DNA from: Xenopus tropicalis
Lineage: Eukaryota > Chordata > Amphibia > Anura > Pipidae
Direction: 5' to 3'
NCBI RefSeq assembly: GCF_000004195.4
Contig: NC_030677.2
Coordinates: 103,266,329 to 103,330,328 of the forward strand
DNA length: 64,000 nt
Positions 41,823 to 53,527 of the stretch are shown here, piece by piece. The notes below the pieces were generated by a model, which was not told where the DNA came from, did no database searches, and worked only from the letters and a program-made list of their open reading frames with translations. Made by a program: the position numbers and the translations under genes. How positions within the stretch are numbered: the first letter of the stretch is position 1; every line of letters starts with the position of its first letter.

Positions 41823-42878
41823 GTTTTTTTTGTTTTTTTTTTATAGTCTTTTAAAAAAGTTTATTGTTGTAATTAAAGTTTTTATTTTTCTACTTTTGAA
41901 CTGGGTAATGTCTAATTATTTTGCCTTCCTTGATATGGTATTCTATACTTTCATGTAGTTTCTCCTACACTCTTACATTTATCAGTAACAGCATCAATAT
42001 GCTATATGGGTTAAATGTTTGCAAATATTCTGGCATCAATTTTGCCTTTAGCCCATTTTGCTGAATAGTAAAACTTGCGCTAATTAGTATGTAGCGTATT
42101 TTCTGGCGAGTGGGATAACTGCCAATCCAATTTTTTGTTGCCAGAATAATTGCAATTTAATAAAGTGCCCTTAACATATTTGCCATTTATTCTGTGTGTA
42201 AAATCTCCCACTTAATTTAAGCCACTTTAGCAAACAGACCCCTAAGTATTTGGCTAAATATTCTTAAATGCCACCCCCCCCCCATTTTATTATCTCTAGC
42301 ACTTCTTTTTTTTTCTTACTTAGATTTTTATAATTTTTGGGGGGGTTTTTTGCAAATAAACTTTTATACAGCACCTCTCTAGCACTCTGTGCTCTCCCAG
42401 GGAAAAATGTCGCCATTTTTATGCTGCCGATTGTTACAATTAGCGTATGTGATAAATAGCCTGCATGCGGAAAATACCGCGCTATTTACCGCGCGTAAAA
42501 AAGCGCGAGTATGCTTATAGTGAATCGTGCGAAAAATCGCCAAAATTAAGACGCGGTAAAAATTTTAGCGCACAATAAAAATAGCGCACGTTTTATCACC
42601 CTTTAGTGAACCAGGCCCAAAAGGTGCGCCGTTTCACGCAAGTTTTAACGCTACGAAAAATCGCAATTTTTTGCGCAAGTTTTAACGCTACGAAAAATCG
42701 CCAGATTTTGCGCAACTTTCGGAATGGCTACGAAAAACTCGCGTTTTTTCGCACAAATCGTATTAGTAACGAAAAAGTCGCGTAAATTTTCCGAAAAAAT
42801 CACAAAATACCGATCATTACGAAAAAAACGCAATCGGACGCATTCGGCCCGTTCGTGGGTTAGTAAATGTGCCCCTTA

Positions 42879-43553
42879 GCCTCTGTCACAATGCGCTTCT
42901 CATTTTCTATCTTTGCCTTCTGGATTGCTGTTTTACAACACTTGTTATAGTGTTTATATTCATTAAACGCAGCTACTGTCCCCTGTGACTTTTATTTCTT
43001 AAATGCTTTTCTTTTTTTCCATAAAAGCCACATAGGGTGGTTCTTAATACTTTTACATTTAATTCTTAAGGGAATACATTCAGAGCAGTAATAATTTAAT
43101 ATTATTTTAAATTACAACCATTTAGTTATGTTTTTTTTAGCAGAAAACTTAATTCCATCTTTGCTCTGAAGAAGAAAAATTTGCTTTTCTGAAATTTAGA
43201 GTCTTTATTTCCCCAGTGTATATATGTTTTTTGCACCAGATGAGATAACATTATGGTCACTATATCACAGGGGTTCAACCACTTACACATTTGCTATACG
43301 TTCTGGGTCATTAGAGAACACAGCCTTTTCCAGTAAAGCATGGTTTTTGTTTAGCTCCTCAATAACCTGTGATAAAAAGTTGTCATGCAACAAGTTGCTC
43401 CAGTCAATATTAGGGTAATTCAAATCCCCCATTATTATTACTTTCCCCAAACTAACAGCCTTTTCTTTTGGCAACAGGAGCTGAACCTCTTCACTTAAAT
43501 TAGGGGGTCTATAGCATACCCCTACATTTTTCAGCAACACCAATCACATCTTT
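42879..43553 (-). pseudogene. CR1-type LINE, endonuclease and linker (5' piece)
   Basis: On minus: GVCYRPPNLSEEVQLLL and VIIMGDLNYPNIDWSN are the C-terminal endonuclease motifs of CR1-like LINEs. Downstream, with stops, is KIENEKRIVTE, the linker that precedes the reverse transcriptase. The next codons lie at 39527 and below. Confidence 0.87.
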
Positions 43554-44462
43554 CTTTCATATTTCTTCTCCAGCACCTCCAGCTTTCCCTTTTTACCAGT
43601 CTTGCGTTTGTAAACATACATTTAATACTGGTTTAATACTCCCTGTCATTATCAGGAGCCCCAAGCAAGTCTCCTCCCCCATTTCCCCTTATAATGCCCA
43701 CTACTTTATCTAACCTGTCTTCCCCTCATGCCTAGTTTATAATCTCCTTCAACCCTCTAGACATTCTCTCTAGCCTCTCCTGCCTACCCCTAGTTCTACT
43801 TTGTCATTGCCTCCACCGCTTATCATTAGCGGTGGAGGCAATGACCGGTCGAATTGCACCTCCTCCTGTGCTTTGGCGCGCATGCGCCATTCGGGGGGGC
43901 GGGGAGGTGGGCGGAGTTGGCCGATTGGGTTGCCTAGGGCGCCCGGTCGGCTTGGCCTGATGTGTACCTGATGGGTACCATGACCACTGGGTCTTCCCCA
44001 GCCCCTCCCAATAATCTGTCCACTCGTTCCACCACATGCCGAACCCTAGTAGCAGGGAAGCAGCAGACAGTTCGGCATGTAGGGTCCTTGTGATAGATTA
44101 CCCTTTCCACCTTTCTAATAATTAAATCCCCTATAACCGCCTTTCTTTTCAAGCACTCCTCACCCCACCTGTATTACAGATGCTGCCCCCCAGAATGCTC
44201 TGAGAGTCAGCCTGCTCCATATATGCCAAATAATAATATAAAATAGAATAAAATAGATAAGATAATAGATAAGATAGTTGACACCATAAATAGATGGAGC
44301 TGAGGGATATCTTTAATCCTGATCCCCTGCCTTTCCCACTTTTTGGAATACCACAAAACTGTGTCAAAACCAAGCAGTGCTCTGGGTTATACATGTGGCC
44401 AAAAATAGTTCCTTTTCAACCTTTGTCAAATTTATTTTGCTCTTTGTTGTTCCACCTGAGGG
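43554..44462. other. Intergenic DNA with a hairpin
   Basis: A perfect-looking hairpin at 43804-43845 (CATTGCCTCCACCGCTTA and TAGCGGTGGAGGCAATG). The GC-rich sequence after it (TGGCGCGCATGCGCCATTCG, GCCTAGGGCGCCCGGTCGG) recurs inverted at 60826-60960, so it is another repeat. No gene. Confidence 0.5.
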
Positions 44463-44686
44463 CAGTGGCGTAAATAAGGCCCCCACAGACCCCACAATGC
44501 AGGGGGGTCCCAAGTTCGGAAGGGCCCCACTGCCAGCGGGATCTACAAGCTCCTGCTGCTGTGCTGCCGCTCCTGCTTCCAGGTCACTGCTGCATGCCTC
44601 ACATCATGCACCATGTTAATATAAATGGTGGGGGCCTCTGAAAGTTCCTCTGCAGGGGGGGCCCACAAATCCTAGTTACACCACTG
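44463..44686. mobile_element. hAT-type MITE
   Basis: Ends CAGTGGCGTAA and TTACACCACTG are inverted, and the 8-base CCTGAGGG stands on both sides (44455-44462, 44687-44694). Eight-base duplications and CAGTG ends are typical of hAT. Interior 224 bases, non-coding. Confidence 0.88.
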
Positions 44687-44838
44687 CCTGAGGGATTTCA
44701 GACCTGCAAAGGAGAGAACACGAGACTTTAATGATGGTTCCACATATCCTTTGACTTACCACCCAAATTGTATGGCAGAGGTGGTGTTTCTAGTTCCCAC
44801 AATAGACAGCGCTGGATTTCTACATGGGGCGCCCCCTA

Positions 44839-44856
44839 TCCCCCCCCCCCCCCCCC
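44839..44856. repeat. Poly-C tract
   Basis: A run of about 18 C residues inside a GC-rich repeat fragment (TGGGGCGCCCCCTATC). Length is liable to assembly error. Confidence 0.9.
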
Positions 44857-45135
44857 TGCCGCGCAAACATGTCTGAGCCTGACAATAGAACCCTATGACT
44901 ACATACTCTTAGTTCACTGGTCTGGGATAGGTTTCTGAACAGCTTTGCTGACTTGTTGGGTAACTGACATAGTCCAGCAGTGCCATCTTAACAACATATG
45001 GGGCAAATGTGGGCAGCATGGTGGCTCAGTTTGCAGCACTGCTGCCTTGCAGTCAGGGCACTATCTGCAAGAAGTTTCATCTTCTCCCCTACATTAACCC
45101 CAGACATGGCAAAAAGTGCACTGGATTAACCCTTA

Positions 45136-45323
45136 GGGGCAGATTTATCAAAATGTGAGATTAAAGGTCACCACAGAAAAATTCACCTACTTTCCATTCA
45201 CTCCTATGGGATTTTTAGAAGTGCATTTATTACCTATTTATAAATACGTCTCTAAAAATGAGTAGAAAGTAGGTGAGTTTTTATGTGGTGACCTCTAATC
45301 TCACATTTTGATAAATCTGCTCC
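45136..45323. mobile_element. Harbinger-type MITE, 188 bp
   Basis: GGGGCAGATTTATCAAAATG and CATTTTGATAAATCTGCTCC are inverted ends. TTA lies on both sides (45133-45135, 45324-45326). The arms extend inward through TCACCTACTTTC/GAAAGTAGGTGA. Confidence 0.88.
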
Positions 45324-45760
45324 TTAATGTACCAGTACATTCACTGCTGAACATGAGTATTGAGCACCAGTGACATAAGGTTACTCACTCACCTTGCAAA
45401 AAAGAAACATTTGGGGTCCAAACAGCACAGAGTACATATGGTTGCTTTTTGCCCCAAGAAAGAATATAAAATGTATGTATGTGTATACAAGTATGTGTAG
45501 TATACAGTATTTATTCTAAATGCAATGCAAAACATAGAACTTTTTGAGTTCCTAAAAGACTGATGATTTGGTGTATCAGAGAATGTGCTCAGTTAAATAC
45601 CTGTTTTGGAAAACTGGCAGCACAGGTAATGTGCAATAGGAAGACAGAGAAGGGTGTGGTTTTCTCTGAAAATACACCTAAGGCTGCCTCACAAGTGCAC
45701 CTTTCAGGACTTATTAGGAGCACTCTTCAGTGGAAGATCTTGGGACGCTGCTATTTAAAG

Positions 45761-45896
45761 ATGCTTTCCTCCATAAAGACAATGTTTTTAATTTTGGCTG
45801 CCACATTTACGTTTGGTTTTACCTATTTTTGCCTGAAATCAGATATTTTTCAAGAACTCTATTTAGCTAAATTCAATTCCAAGCTTCAACATAGAC
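45761..45896 (+). CDS. First coding exon of a type II membrane protein (unnamed gene)
   Basis: The ATG at 45761 has A at -3. It opens MLSSIKT, a short basic tail, followed by a hydrophobic stretch MFLILAATFTFGFTYFC, a classic signal anchor. The exon then reads LKSDIFQELYLAKFNSKLQH and ends one base into a codon at GTAAGTAAG. The frame is open upstream to an ATG at 45563, but a CACCTTTCAG at 45698-45707 may be an acceptor and the short N-terminus is more typical of type II proteins. It joins in phase with exons at 55778 and 63672. The layout (short tail, anchor, small stem exons) is usual for Golgi glycosyltransferases, and also for C-type lectin receptors; I cannot decide. The product would sit in a membrane with its bulk outside or in the lumen. 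Confidence 0.68.
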
Positions 45897-46269
45897 GTAA
45901 GTAAGCTCAATTTTTCATAGTCTAAAATACCATTAAAAAATGCTTAATATTTGTTCTGGCATAGAAATGTTAACATGTATAATCTTTGTTACCTACACTT
46001 TTGTTCGGGAGAGTTGAATAGAGTTTTGTATATGAATCAGTATGAAAAAAAATCATAGCCTTACAAAATGAGTATGAAAATAGCGTCAGTCTATTGTTTT
46101 GGTGTTCATGGTTATTCTATTAATGAACATAAAATTCACAGATGACTGTATACAGATGAAATAACCTGTCAGAATTCTCTTCATTTGAATGTTTGTCTGT
46201 AAGAGAGACTGGCATTTTAGTATCCACTGGTTTATACAAACAATACTATATCATCCCTATACTATGCCA

Positions 46270-46480
46270 TGTTATGTAGTAAAATTGTAACATAGGTTAA
46301 AAAAGGTGCTCATCCATCAAGTTCCAACTCTTATGTCTATATAAAACGTGCCTAACTGCTAGTTGACCCAGTGGAAGGTACAAAATCCTTTCTGAAACCT
46401 CTCCAGTTTGCCTCAGAGGGGGAACAAATCCTTCCTGACTCCATGACATGTTATGTTTCACTCATCTCTTTATTTAATAC
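46270..46480. repeat. Interspersed repeat (AACATAGG / CATCAAGTTC type)
   Basis: TAACATAGGTTAAAAAAGGT, CATCCATCAAGTTCCAACTC and AGAGGGGGAACAAATCCTTC belong to a repeat common in frogs and fish. The related 5' part is at 40610-40665 (TAACATAGTAAGTTGGGTTG). Probably derived from a LINE or SINE. Confidence 0.55.
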
Positions 46481-47136
46481 AGCCGTGCCCCTATTAGTAA
46501 TGATCATTTAACCAGAATTCTTGGGACCTGTTTTTTAATCCTTAATTTGGATGACCAAACCCAATTTACAATACATTTGTATTTATAAAGCTAATTTAGC
46601 CTCAAATACTGTTTTATTACTATAGAGAAAAAAGAAATAATGTGTAAAAAGTTAGATTTTTTTGCTAAAAAAAAATCAGAGATCCAGTATATATGTACAG
46701 TATATCCCATATATACATATACACATTTAAACGTGATATAATTTTACATTTATCAACATCTTAACATCCTTAACTTCTGAGGGTTTCAACTGAAACATTG
46801 GTGGGTGTATATATAAATTTACACACATAGCTTTTACAAACTTGTCCTGAAACAGTTTTTGAATAACTAAAGAAAATGTTTCACAAACAGCTTTTCTGTC
46901 TTTAATCCTTCTAAATGCATTTGTAAATGTAATTGTTATTGAAAGCAGTCTCACCCTGCCTATTTATATTCTCTGCATACCTGATTCTTACTCCCAAAAC
47001 AATGTCATAGAAGCCAGCTCAAACAAACATAGAGGGGACTTTTGCAACACTGTTTCAAGGGCAAGAACAGAAACAGATATTCAAATAGTGCTTTTAGTTG
47101 CAATTACAAAAATGTACATTTTTAATTCATGTACTG

Positions 47137-47442
47137 CAGTGATCCCCAACCAGTGGCTTGTGAGTAACATAATGCTCACCACCCTCTGATGTTGCTCCCA
47201 GTGGCCTTAAAGTAGGTGCTTATTTTTTAAATCTCCGGCTTGGAGGCAAGTTTTGGAAGCACGGAGACACAGTTTCACTTCAAGCACAGCCTTCTTTAGG
47301 CTAGCAGTTCACATGGGGCTAACAAATCACCAACCACACTCCCTATTTGGCATTCCCAAAAACTTTCTTTATTCTTGTGTTGCTCACCAACACTTTTTAT
47401 ATTTGCGCGTGGCTCACAAGTAAGAAAGGCTGGGGACCCCTG
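47137..47442. mobile_element. hAT-type MITE, 306 bp
   Basis: Ends CAGTGATCCCCAACC and GGCTGGGGACCCCTG are inverted. The flanks ATGTACTG and ATTTACTG agree at seven of eight positions, a hAT-type duplication. Inner arms GTGGCTTGTGAGTAAC and GTGGCTCACAAGTAAG are also related. Confidence 0.85.
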
Positions 47443-47654
47443 ATTTACTGTATGAAAGCTTATTTATAGAGCTTCTCCAGTAAGTATGCATGTCTGTCAT
47501 GTATTTATGATAATCTGCCTATTATGGACAATGTCTGTGTATGGCACACAAGATATGCTCACTAGCATTGATATTATCAGATACTGATCCATTAAAATAC
47601 CTACATTTTTGTTACTGCAAAACAGTTCAATCCAGTCCAATATATATCTGTCAT

Positions 47655-48475
47655 GGGAAAAATATATTACTGTTTATTGTGTCACACTTTTGCCATGTGT
47701 ACAATGTTACACATTCCTAGACATATCCTTTATTTCAGATCCTCTGCCTTTTAACATCATCCATCAAAACTGAGGTCTCCTGACTTAAAGGAATACTGTC
47801 ATGGGAAACATGTTTTTTTTAAAAACGCATCAGTTAATAGAACTTCTCTAGCAGAATCCAGCATATAAATCCATTTTTAAAATTCCACATGTGGCTAGCT
47901 ATATTTCTTTTTCCCAGGGTGCTACAGCCATGTGACTTGTGCTCTAATAAACTTCAGTCACACTTTACTGCTGAGCTGCAAGTTGGAGTGATATCACCCC
48001 CTCCCTTTCTCCCCCAGCAGCCGATCAGCAGAACAATGGGAAGGGAGCAAGATAGCAGCTCCCAGTAGGTATCAGAATAGCACTCAATAGTAATAAATTC
48101 AGCTTGGGACTCCTCCAGTTACATGGGGGTAGGAGAAACAATAGGATACCTGAATAGGATACCTTCTAATGTGTAGCGCTGGCTCCTTCTGACAGCTCTG
48201 ACTCAGGAACAATGCACAATGCACTGAGATGGCTGCCTACACACCAATATTACAACTAAAAAAATACATGTAAAATTTCAAAATTAAATCTAAAACAATC
48301 TGTTTGCCCTGATGTGTTTTGAAAAAAACATGTTTCCAATGACAGTATTCCTTTAAGTCAGGAGATCTCAGTTGTGATGGATGGTGTGAAAAGGCTGAGG
48401 ATATAAAATAAAAGAGATGTCTAGGAATGTGTAACAAGTGTGACACAATAAGCAGTAATATATTTTGTGCTTATT
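47655..48475. repeat. Large palindrome with a T2 MITE at its centre
   Basis: The left arm (47655-47784) has ATTGTGTCACACTT, TTACACATTCCTAGACAT and GAGGTCTCCTGACTT. The right arm (48357-48475) repeats these inverted: AGTCAGGAGATCTCAG, ATGTCTAGGAATGTGTAA and AAGTGTGACACAATAAG. The left arm has about 15 extra bases after CACACTT. The T2 element occupies the whole centre. Confidence 0.8.
47785..48356. mobile_element. T2-type MITE, TTAAAGGAATACTGTCATGG family
   Basis: Inverted termini TTAAAGGAATACTGTCATGG and ATGACAGTATTCCTTTAA. Diagnostic blocks GCCATGTGACTTGTGCTC and ACTTTACTGCTGAGC recur in the truncated copy at 59013. Confidence 0.88.
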
Positions 48476-48669
48476 TGCTTATTATGCATATGTTATATGT
48501 AGCAATTTTAGAAAGTGAAATTAACAAATGATCATTCAGATATTCTATGAAGTCTTTTAAACAGTTGATGCATTTATATTTTATAAGGAGATGTTTATAT
48601 AATAAATGTCCATAACTGTAAGATATCTAAAGCAAGAAAGTGCATTCACACGCCAGTCACTAACTCTAA

Positions 48670-49157
48670 GGGGCTGATTTACTAAGACACGATTTCGAAT
48701 CCGAATTGGAAAAATTCCGTTTGGAAACGAACATTTTGCGACTTTTTCGTATTTTTTGCGATTTTTGAGTAAAAACGCGATTTTTTCGGCGTCTTTACGA
48801 TTTTTGCGTAAAAACGCGAGTTTTTCGGCGTCTTTACGAAAGGTGCGCAAAGTCACGATTTTTTTTCGTAGCGTTAACACTTGCGTGCAAAGTCGCGCCT
48901 TTTTCATAGCGTTAAAACCTAAAAGGCGCGACGTTTCGCGCAAGTTTTAACGCTACGAAAAAATCGCGACTTTGCGCAACTTTCGTAATGGCTACGAAAA
49001 ACTCGCGTTTTTACGCAAAAATCGTAAGGACGCCGAAAAACTCACGTTTTTACGCAAAAATCGTAAAGACGCCGAAAAAAATCGCAAAATTACCGATCAT
49101 TACGAAAAAACGCAATCGGACGCATTCGGCCCGTTCGTGGGTTAGTAAATGTGCCCC
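48670..49157. mobile_element. PIF/Harbinger-type MITE, TAA target duplication
   Basis: Same family as 617-1084, same ends, with TAA on each side (48667-48669, 49158-49160). The two copies are closely similar through the fold-back core. Confidence 0.87.
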
Positions 49158-49159
49158 TA

Positions 49160-49185
49160 AGTATATATATACTTATACTTATATA

Positions 49186-49222
<37 letters not shown>

Positions 49223-49465
49223 AATTGTTGTAAGGCACCCTCAGTATAGGGGAAAATGGCCCAGGTGCATCCAAGAGAAATGAATATCCACATAAAAATG
49301 TGGAGCACTCATCATGGGACATTTTTATTTGTTTGTTAATGTTTCGGTCTTGCTAACATGTCTTGAGAAAGGTCCTCTTAGCAGAACCAACATGTTGACA
49401 AACTAATGAACTAATGAACTTTTTCACCCATGAGTGCTCCATTCTTTCATGTGGATATATATATT
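49160..49465. mobile_element. TA-tract-associated fold-back element
   Basis: Starts in a (TA)n tract (49164-49216) and ends at GTGGATATATATATTTA. GGAGCACTCATCATGGG on the left and CCCATGAGTGCTCC on the right are inverted, around AATGTTTCGGTC and TCTTGAGAAAGG. It shares layout with 5457, 5955 and 23160. Confidence 0.6.
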
Positions 49466-50454
49466 TATACGAGAATAAGTGATCTATGAAATAGAAAATT
49501 TGAAGAACAACAGTGTCTGTGATTACGGACACTGGAAAAGCATGTACTGGTGTTTTTGGTGATTCATGAGGTGCTGAATCTCAAGGAAGTGAGAAAGGAG
49601 CTTGAAAAACCAGAACTGCTGTTGGGAATAATCGCCTGTGGGGAAAAGGAAAGAAGTCAGTGCGCTTGTGCTAAGCTGAGATACAGCAACAGGAACAAAG
49701 TTTAGAGTGTTATTTTGAAGGGTGCAGCTTTCCATAAAAAACCCTTCTAAAAAATATATCCACCAAAGCCGACAAATGTATCATACTTGTGATGTCAAAT
49801 CAATTTTAGTATAACTACTAACTGTGATGTTCAAAGCACAAAGATGTAATTTGTATTTAGCTCCAACAAACCAAAATTAGCTTATGATAATACAAACATA
49901 TGAATTATTTGAACCAATGTGAGACAATTTCATGACTGTAACTAAGTCAAACTTTTCAATTCCTCCAACCCCAGCCTGGTTCTATAGCTCACAGCATAGC
50001 TTTGTTTGGATTCATTTCTACAATCTTTCATTCAAAATTCAGGCTGCTAAATGATAGATTTATTTACATACAGATACTTCTAAATCACATTGTCAGTATA
50101 AAATTTTAAGAGCCAAAAAATTAAAACTTGGGGCACACTGTATAAAATAGCAGGAAATAAAGTATGATGCAAGTTGAGGTTGAGGACACATTAAATTACA
50201 AAACCACTCCCCACCCTTAAGACTAATACATAAGACAAATTTATCTTGCAGGTATGCCACTAATAAAAGGCTTATCAGATTACATTTTGCTAAGATACAG
50301 TTTGATGCAATGCCCAGGATTAACAAACTTCTAGAAATGCATATAATAAGCACTAATTGCAAATGCCAATGGCACTGGCTACAACAACATATCTAAGTAT
50401 CTTACAAACAGAATGTAGTCAACACCCAGTCCTTAGTGATTTGGAATATTAACA

Positions 50455-50818
50455 TTAAAGGAGAAGGAAAGGTAAAAACTAAGTAAGCTTTATCAGAAAG
50501 GTAAATGTAAATACAGCCATAAGCACTCACAGAAATGCTGCACTCTCTGTCAAAAGATTTGTTGTCCTTGTTTTCCTGTACTAGAGAAATGCAGCTCTCT
50601 CCTCTCTCCCCTCTCCTGCACCCCCTTCCTCAAGAATGCTAAGAACTCACTTCCCCCTCCCCCTGAGGGAGGGGGGAGCGAATCAGCAGGAAGCTTCCTC
50701 ATAGTGTTACTAATTGAGCATGCACACGGGTCTTGGTCTCTGTGCAGGAGCAAGGCATTATGGGAACTTTCTTTACAGAGCTCAGCGTTTGTTTTTCCTA
50801 TGAGGAGAAGGAAAGGCT
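50455..50818. mobile_element. T2-type MITE (AAGGAGAAGGAAAGG family)
   Basis: TTAAAGGAGAAGGAAAGGTA start, AAGCTTTATCAGAAAGG, CAGCCATAAGCACTCAC. The distal end is diverged and passes into another repeat with AGGAGAAGGAAAGGCTAAG. Confidence 0.75.
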
Positions 50819-51140
50819 AAGTCACTTGGGGGTGCCAAAATGTTAGGCACCCCCAAGTGAATTTAATCGCCCCTGTACGGAGAAAACCGCACCAGCCCAG
50901 GGTACCTGCAGCAACCTCTTCCTGCTTCCCATTTGCGCATGCGCAGTAGAGTGAGAAGCCAAACTTTAACAAAGAAGTCGGCTTTTCACTCTAATGCACA
51001 TGCGCTGGCCCAGGGATTTTGCCGGCAGAAACACGGAAGAAGGAAGCACTCGCTACAGGTTCCCCGGGCTGGTGCAGTTTTCTCCTAACAGGGGCACCAG
51101 CCAAGGGTACAAGGTACAAGGAAGTCACTGGGGGGTGCCA
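50819..51140. repeat. Inverted repeat around CTTGGGGGTGCC
   Basis: CACTTGGGGGTGCC and GGAGAAAACCGCACCAGCCC on the left are mirrored by GGGCTGGTGCAGTTTTCTCC and CACTGGGGGGTGCC near 51061-51139. TTGCGCATGCGCAG and CACATGCGCTGGC are also present. Fold-back element of unknown family. Confidence 0.6.
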
Positions 51141-51726
51141 GAAATTGTCATAACCAGAAACAGAAGCCATTATAGTGCTAAAAATGGGAAGACATGAAGG
51201 GGCATATTTAATAAATAATTTTCTCATTTTGAGTTAAAAACGCAAAAGACAATATTTACGCAAGCATTTTGTGAAACCTTGAATAATCAGGAAAAATTAC
51301 TTGACAAAACATAGCAAGTAAAAGCTGGTGAGGTTCATAGAAGTCAATGGAAATTGTTTCCAAAGATTTCAAGCAACTTTATTTATTTTCCCCATAAATT
51401 AAATTATTTAAGATTTTCAGCCTCATAGACAATGAATGGAACAATGTGATTTTTGCTGGCATGCAACTTTTCTTCTGAAATAAGGTAATGTTTGAGACTG
51501 TGGGAAAAAATTGCATGTGTTTTATGGCAGTTTTTTTCTCAACCTTGAGAATGAGTAAATAAGCCTCAGCTTGTTTATGTGGAAACAATAATGTAAGATC
51601 ACTAGCCTTTGACAGAATGGGGCCCCATTTAAGAAATCATTTCATCAGTCCCATATCCAGTCAATCAGATCAGTGGACTTTGGCCACTGATCTGCTACAC
51701 AAACCATCCCATTAAGATGCTTTAGA

Positions 51727-51995
51727 GGCTCATACTCATGAGTGCTTACCTGTAGTGCGTTCCAACAAGGGGAAGCGCAGAAACAAACGCGCCCTATTTT
51801 TCCTAATGCGTTCATACTCACACAGGTGTGTGTAAGCACCGAACGCAGGTGGAACACAGAATGTTGTGCCTGAGTTTGATGCTTACATGCACCTGTGTGT
51901 GAGGAAGAACAGGATGTGCTCCTTTCTGTGCTTCCCTGTGGTGGAACGCAGAGGAACGCACCGCAGGAAAAAGACAACTCATGAGTATGGGTCTT
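51727..51995. mobile_element. MITE with CATACTCATGAGT ends
   Basis: CTCATACTCATGAGTGCTT and ACAACTCATGAGTATGGGT are inverted. Inner AACGCAGGTGGAACACAG and GGTGGAACGCAGAGG blocks are partly repeated. No target duplication assigned. Confidence 0.6.
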
Positions 51996-52539
51996 TATAT
52001 GATACCCTTTCTTTATATGGCGTAAGGTAAACCTGCACACAACTGTTGTGTGTTTGTTCTTAAAGTTATTATTTTAACATTGTGTTACTGCTCTGTCATT
52101 ACAAAGGATGGGCTGACATGCAGGAACTAGAAGATTCTGAAGCAACTTGTCTTTTGCATACCAGCTTGCTTTTCATGGTGTGCATATACAACAGCACTTC
52201 TTTATCCTTTTCACCACAATTTCTACAACATAGTTTCGGTAATATTAAATATAAGCTACATAAGCTCATTTACCATAGGTGTAGCTGCTGGAGAACTAGG
52301 GCCCCCTAGAGACGACTTACTTATTACCTATACCTGTACTCATAGCAAGTGTTGCTTTGCACCAGAATAAAAATCTGGCACAATCTGTAGAGTTCAGCTC
52401 ACTCAGTTGCAAGAATCCATCTACATAACACCTTTCTATTGCAATCATTAACTACAGGGGGTCCCTTGCTAATCCTGCCTTTCTCCAAACCAACACAGGT
52501 TTGGCTGGGTCCAACCTAAACCTAAACTTGGCCCTTTGG

Positions 52540-52665
52540 TGTGTAAATGTGACAGGGACCTTATAATATTGGCTGCACTGGGGCAGAGAATGATGAATAA
52601 TCTCTGTAAAGTGGCGCATAAATGTGTCGGCGCCATATAAATAAGAAGAAATAAATGTTGGTCAT
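52540..52665 (+). repeat. Retroposon tail, second copy
   Basis: A shorter, diverged relative of the repeat at 19090, ending GAAGAAATAAATG. Confidence 0.45.
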
Positions 52666-53527
52666 AAGTCTAGAACAGGTTTACTAACTCTGTAAAATTA
52701 TGTTAAGGCCATGCAGTTATCATAAACATTATCTGTTATAACAACAAGAAAAATAACACACTGGAAAAAAGCAACAAGGAATGAAGTGAATGTTAAATAA
52801 CCTCTGTAATGTGCTACGTTCATGTTTATTATAAATAAATGATAATAATGTTAGAAAACTGTTTTTTCATCAGCTTTTTTAGTCTGGGAACACTGAAACA
52901 GATTAAAATGAATCCACAGTCATGGAGTAGACTATCTACGGCTTAAGTTTTTACCATCTTTTGTCCAACTGTAGTTCTATCAGCTGTTGGTATGTAAACA
53001 GGACCTAGACCCAATCCCTCCTGAGTATAAGTATAATGTACATGTGCTGGGGGGGAGGGGTGTTGGGCAGGTGGCGTGGGTCCTCGGGGGTCCATGTCAT
53101 GGGCACCTGGAGTGTGCGAGGGCCCCTGGGGTGGCAGCCATGGTAGGCCCTGCACGCCCCAGTCCGAACTTGTAAACAGATATTGTTACTGCAAGAATTA
53201 CTTAGAGCAGGGAGTGATTGTTTGCTCCCATTTAAACCTTACAATATTACAAAATTAAATTGTTGGCATTTGGATTATCTACAATTAGGGGCAGATTTAC
53301 TAAAACTCAATCATTTCTAATTTTTTTTTAATCTTAAAATTTGACTAAACTCATTTCCTCAAATGCCTGACATTTACTAAAAAAAATCAGATATTAAAAG
53401 TCTGTGCGAGAAAATCTGCAACTTTTTCAAACCGTTGCTGTGAAAACTCAAAATTTTCCAGTTGTCACACAAAAACAGACATTTTTTGGATCTTCAAGGA
53501 AGTGAAAGGGACCTCGCAGACCCCATA

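Larger units (their letters stand above)
39528..42875. mobile_element. Harbinger composite, 3,348 bp, inserted in the CR1 LINE
   Basis: Its outer ends are those of the MITE at 617 and 48670 (GGGGCTGATTTACTAAGACA and TTAGTAAATGTGCCCC), and TTA stands on both sides (39525-39527, 42876-42878). MITE sequence covers only about 39528-39731 and 42619-42875. Between them is a second element whose right end CACCCTTTAGTGAACCAGGC (to 42618) is a different Harbinger-type terminus; its left terminus is missing. The core carries a Myb-like gene but no transposase. Confidence 0.82.
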
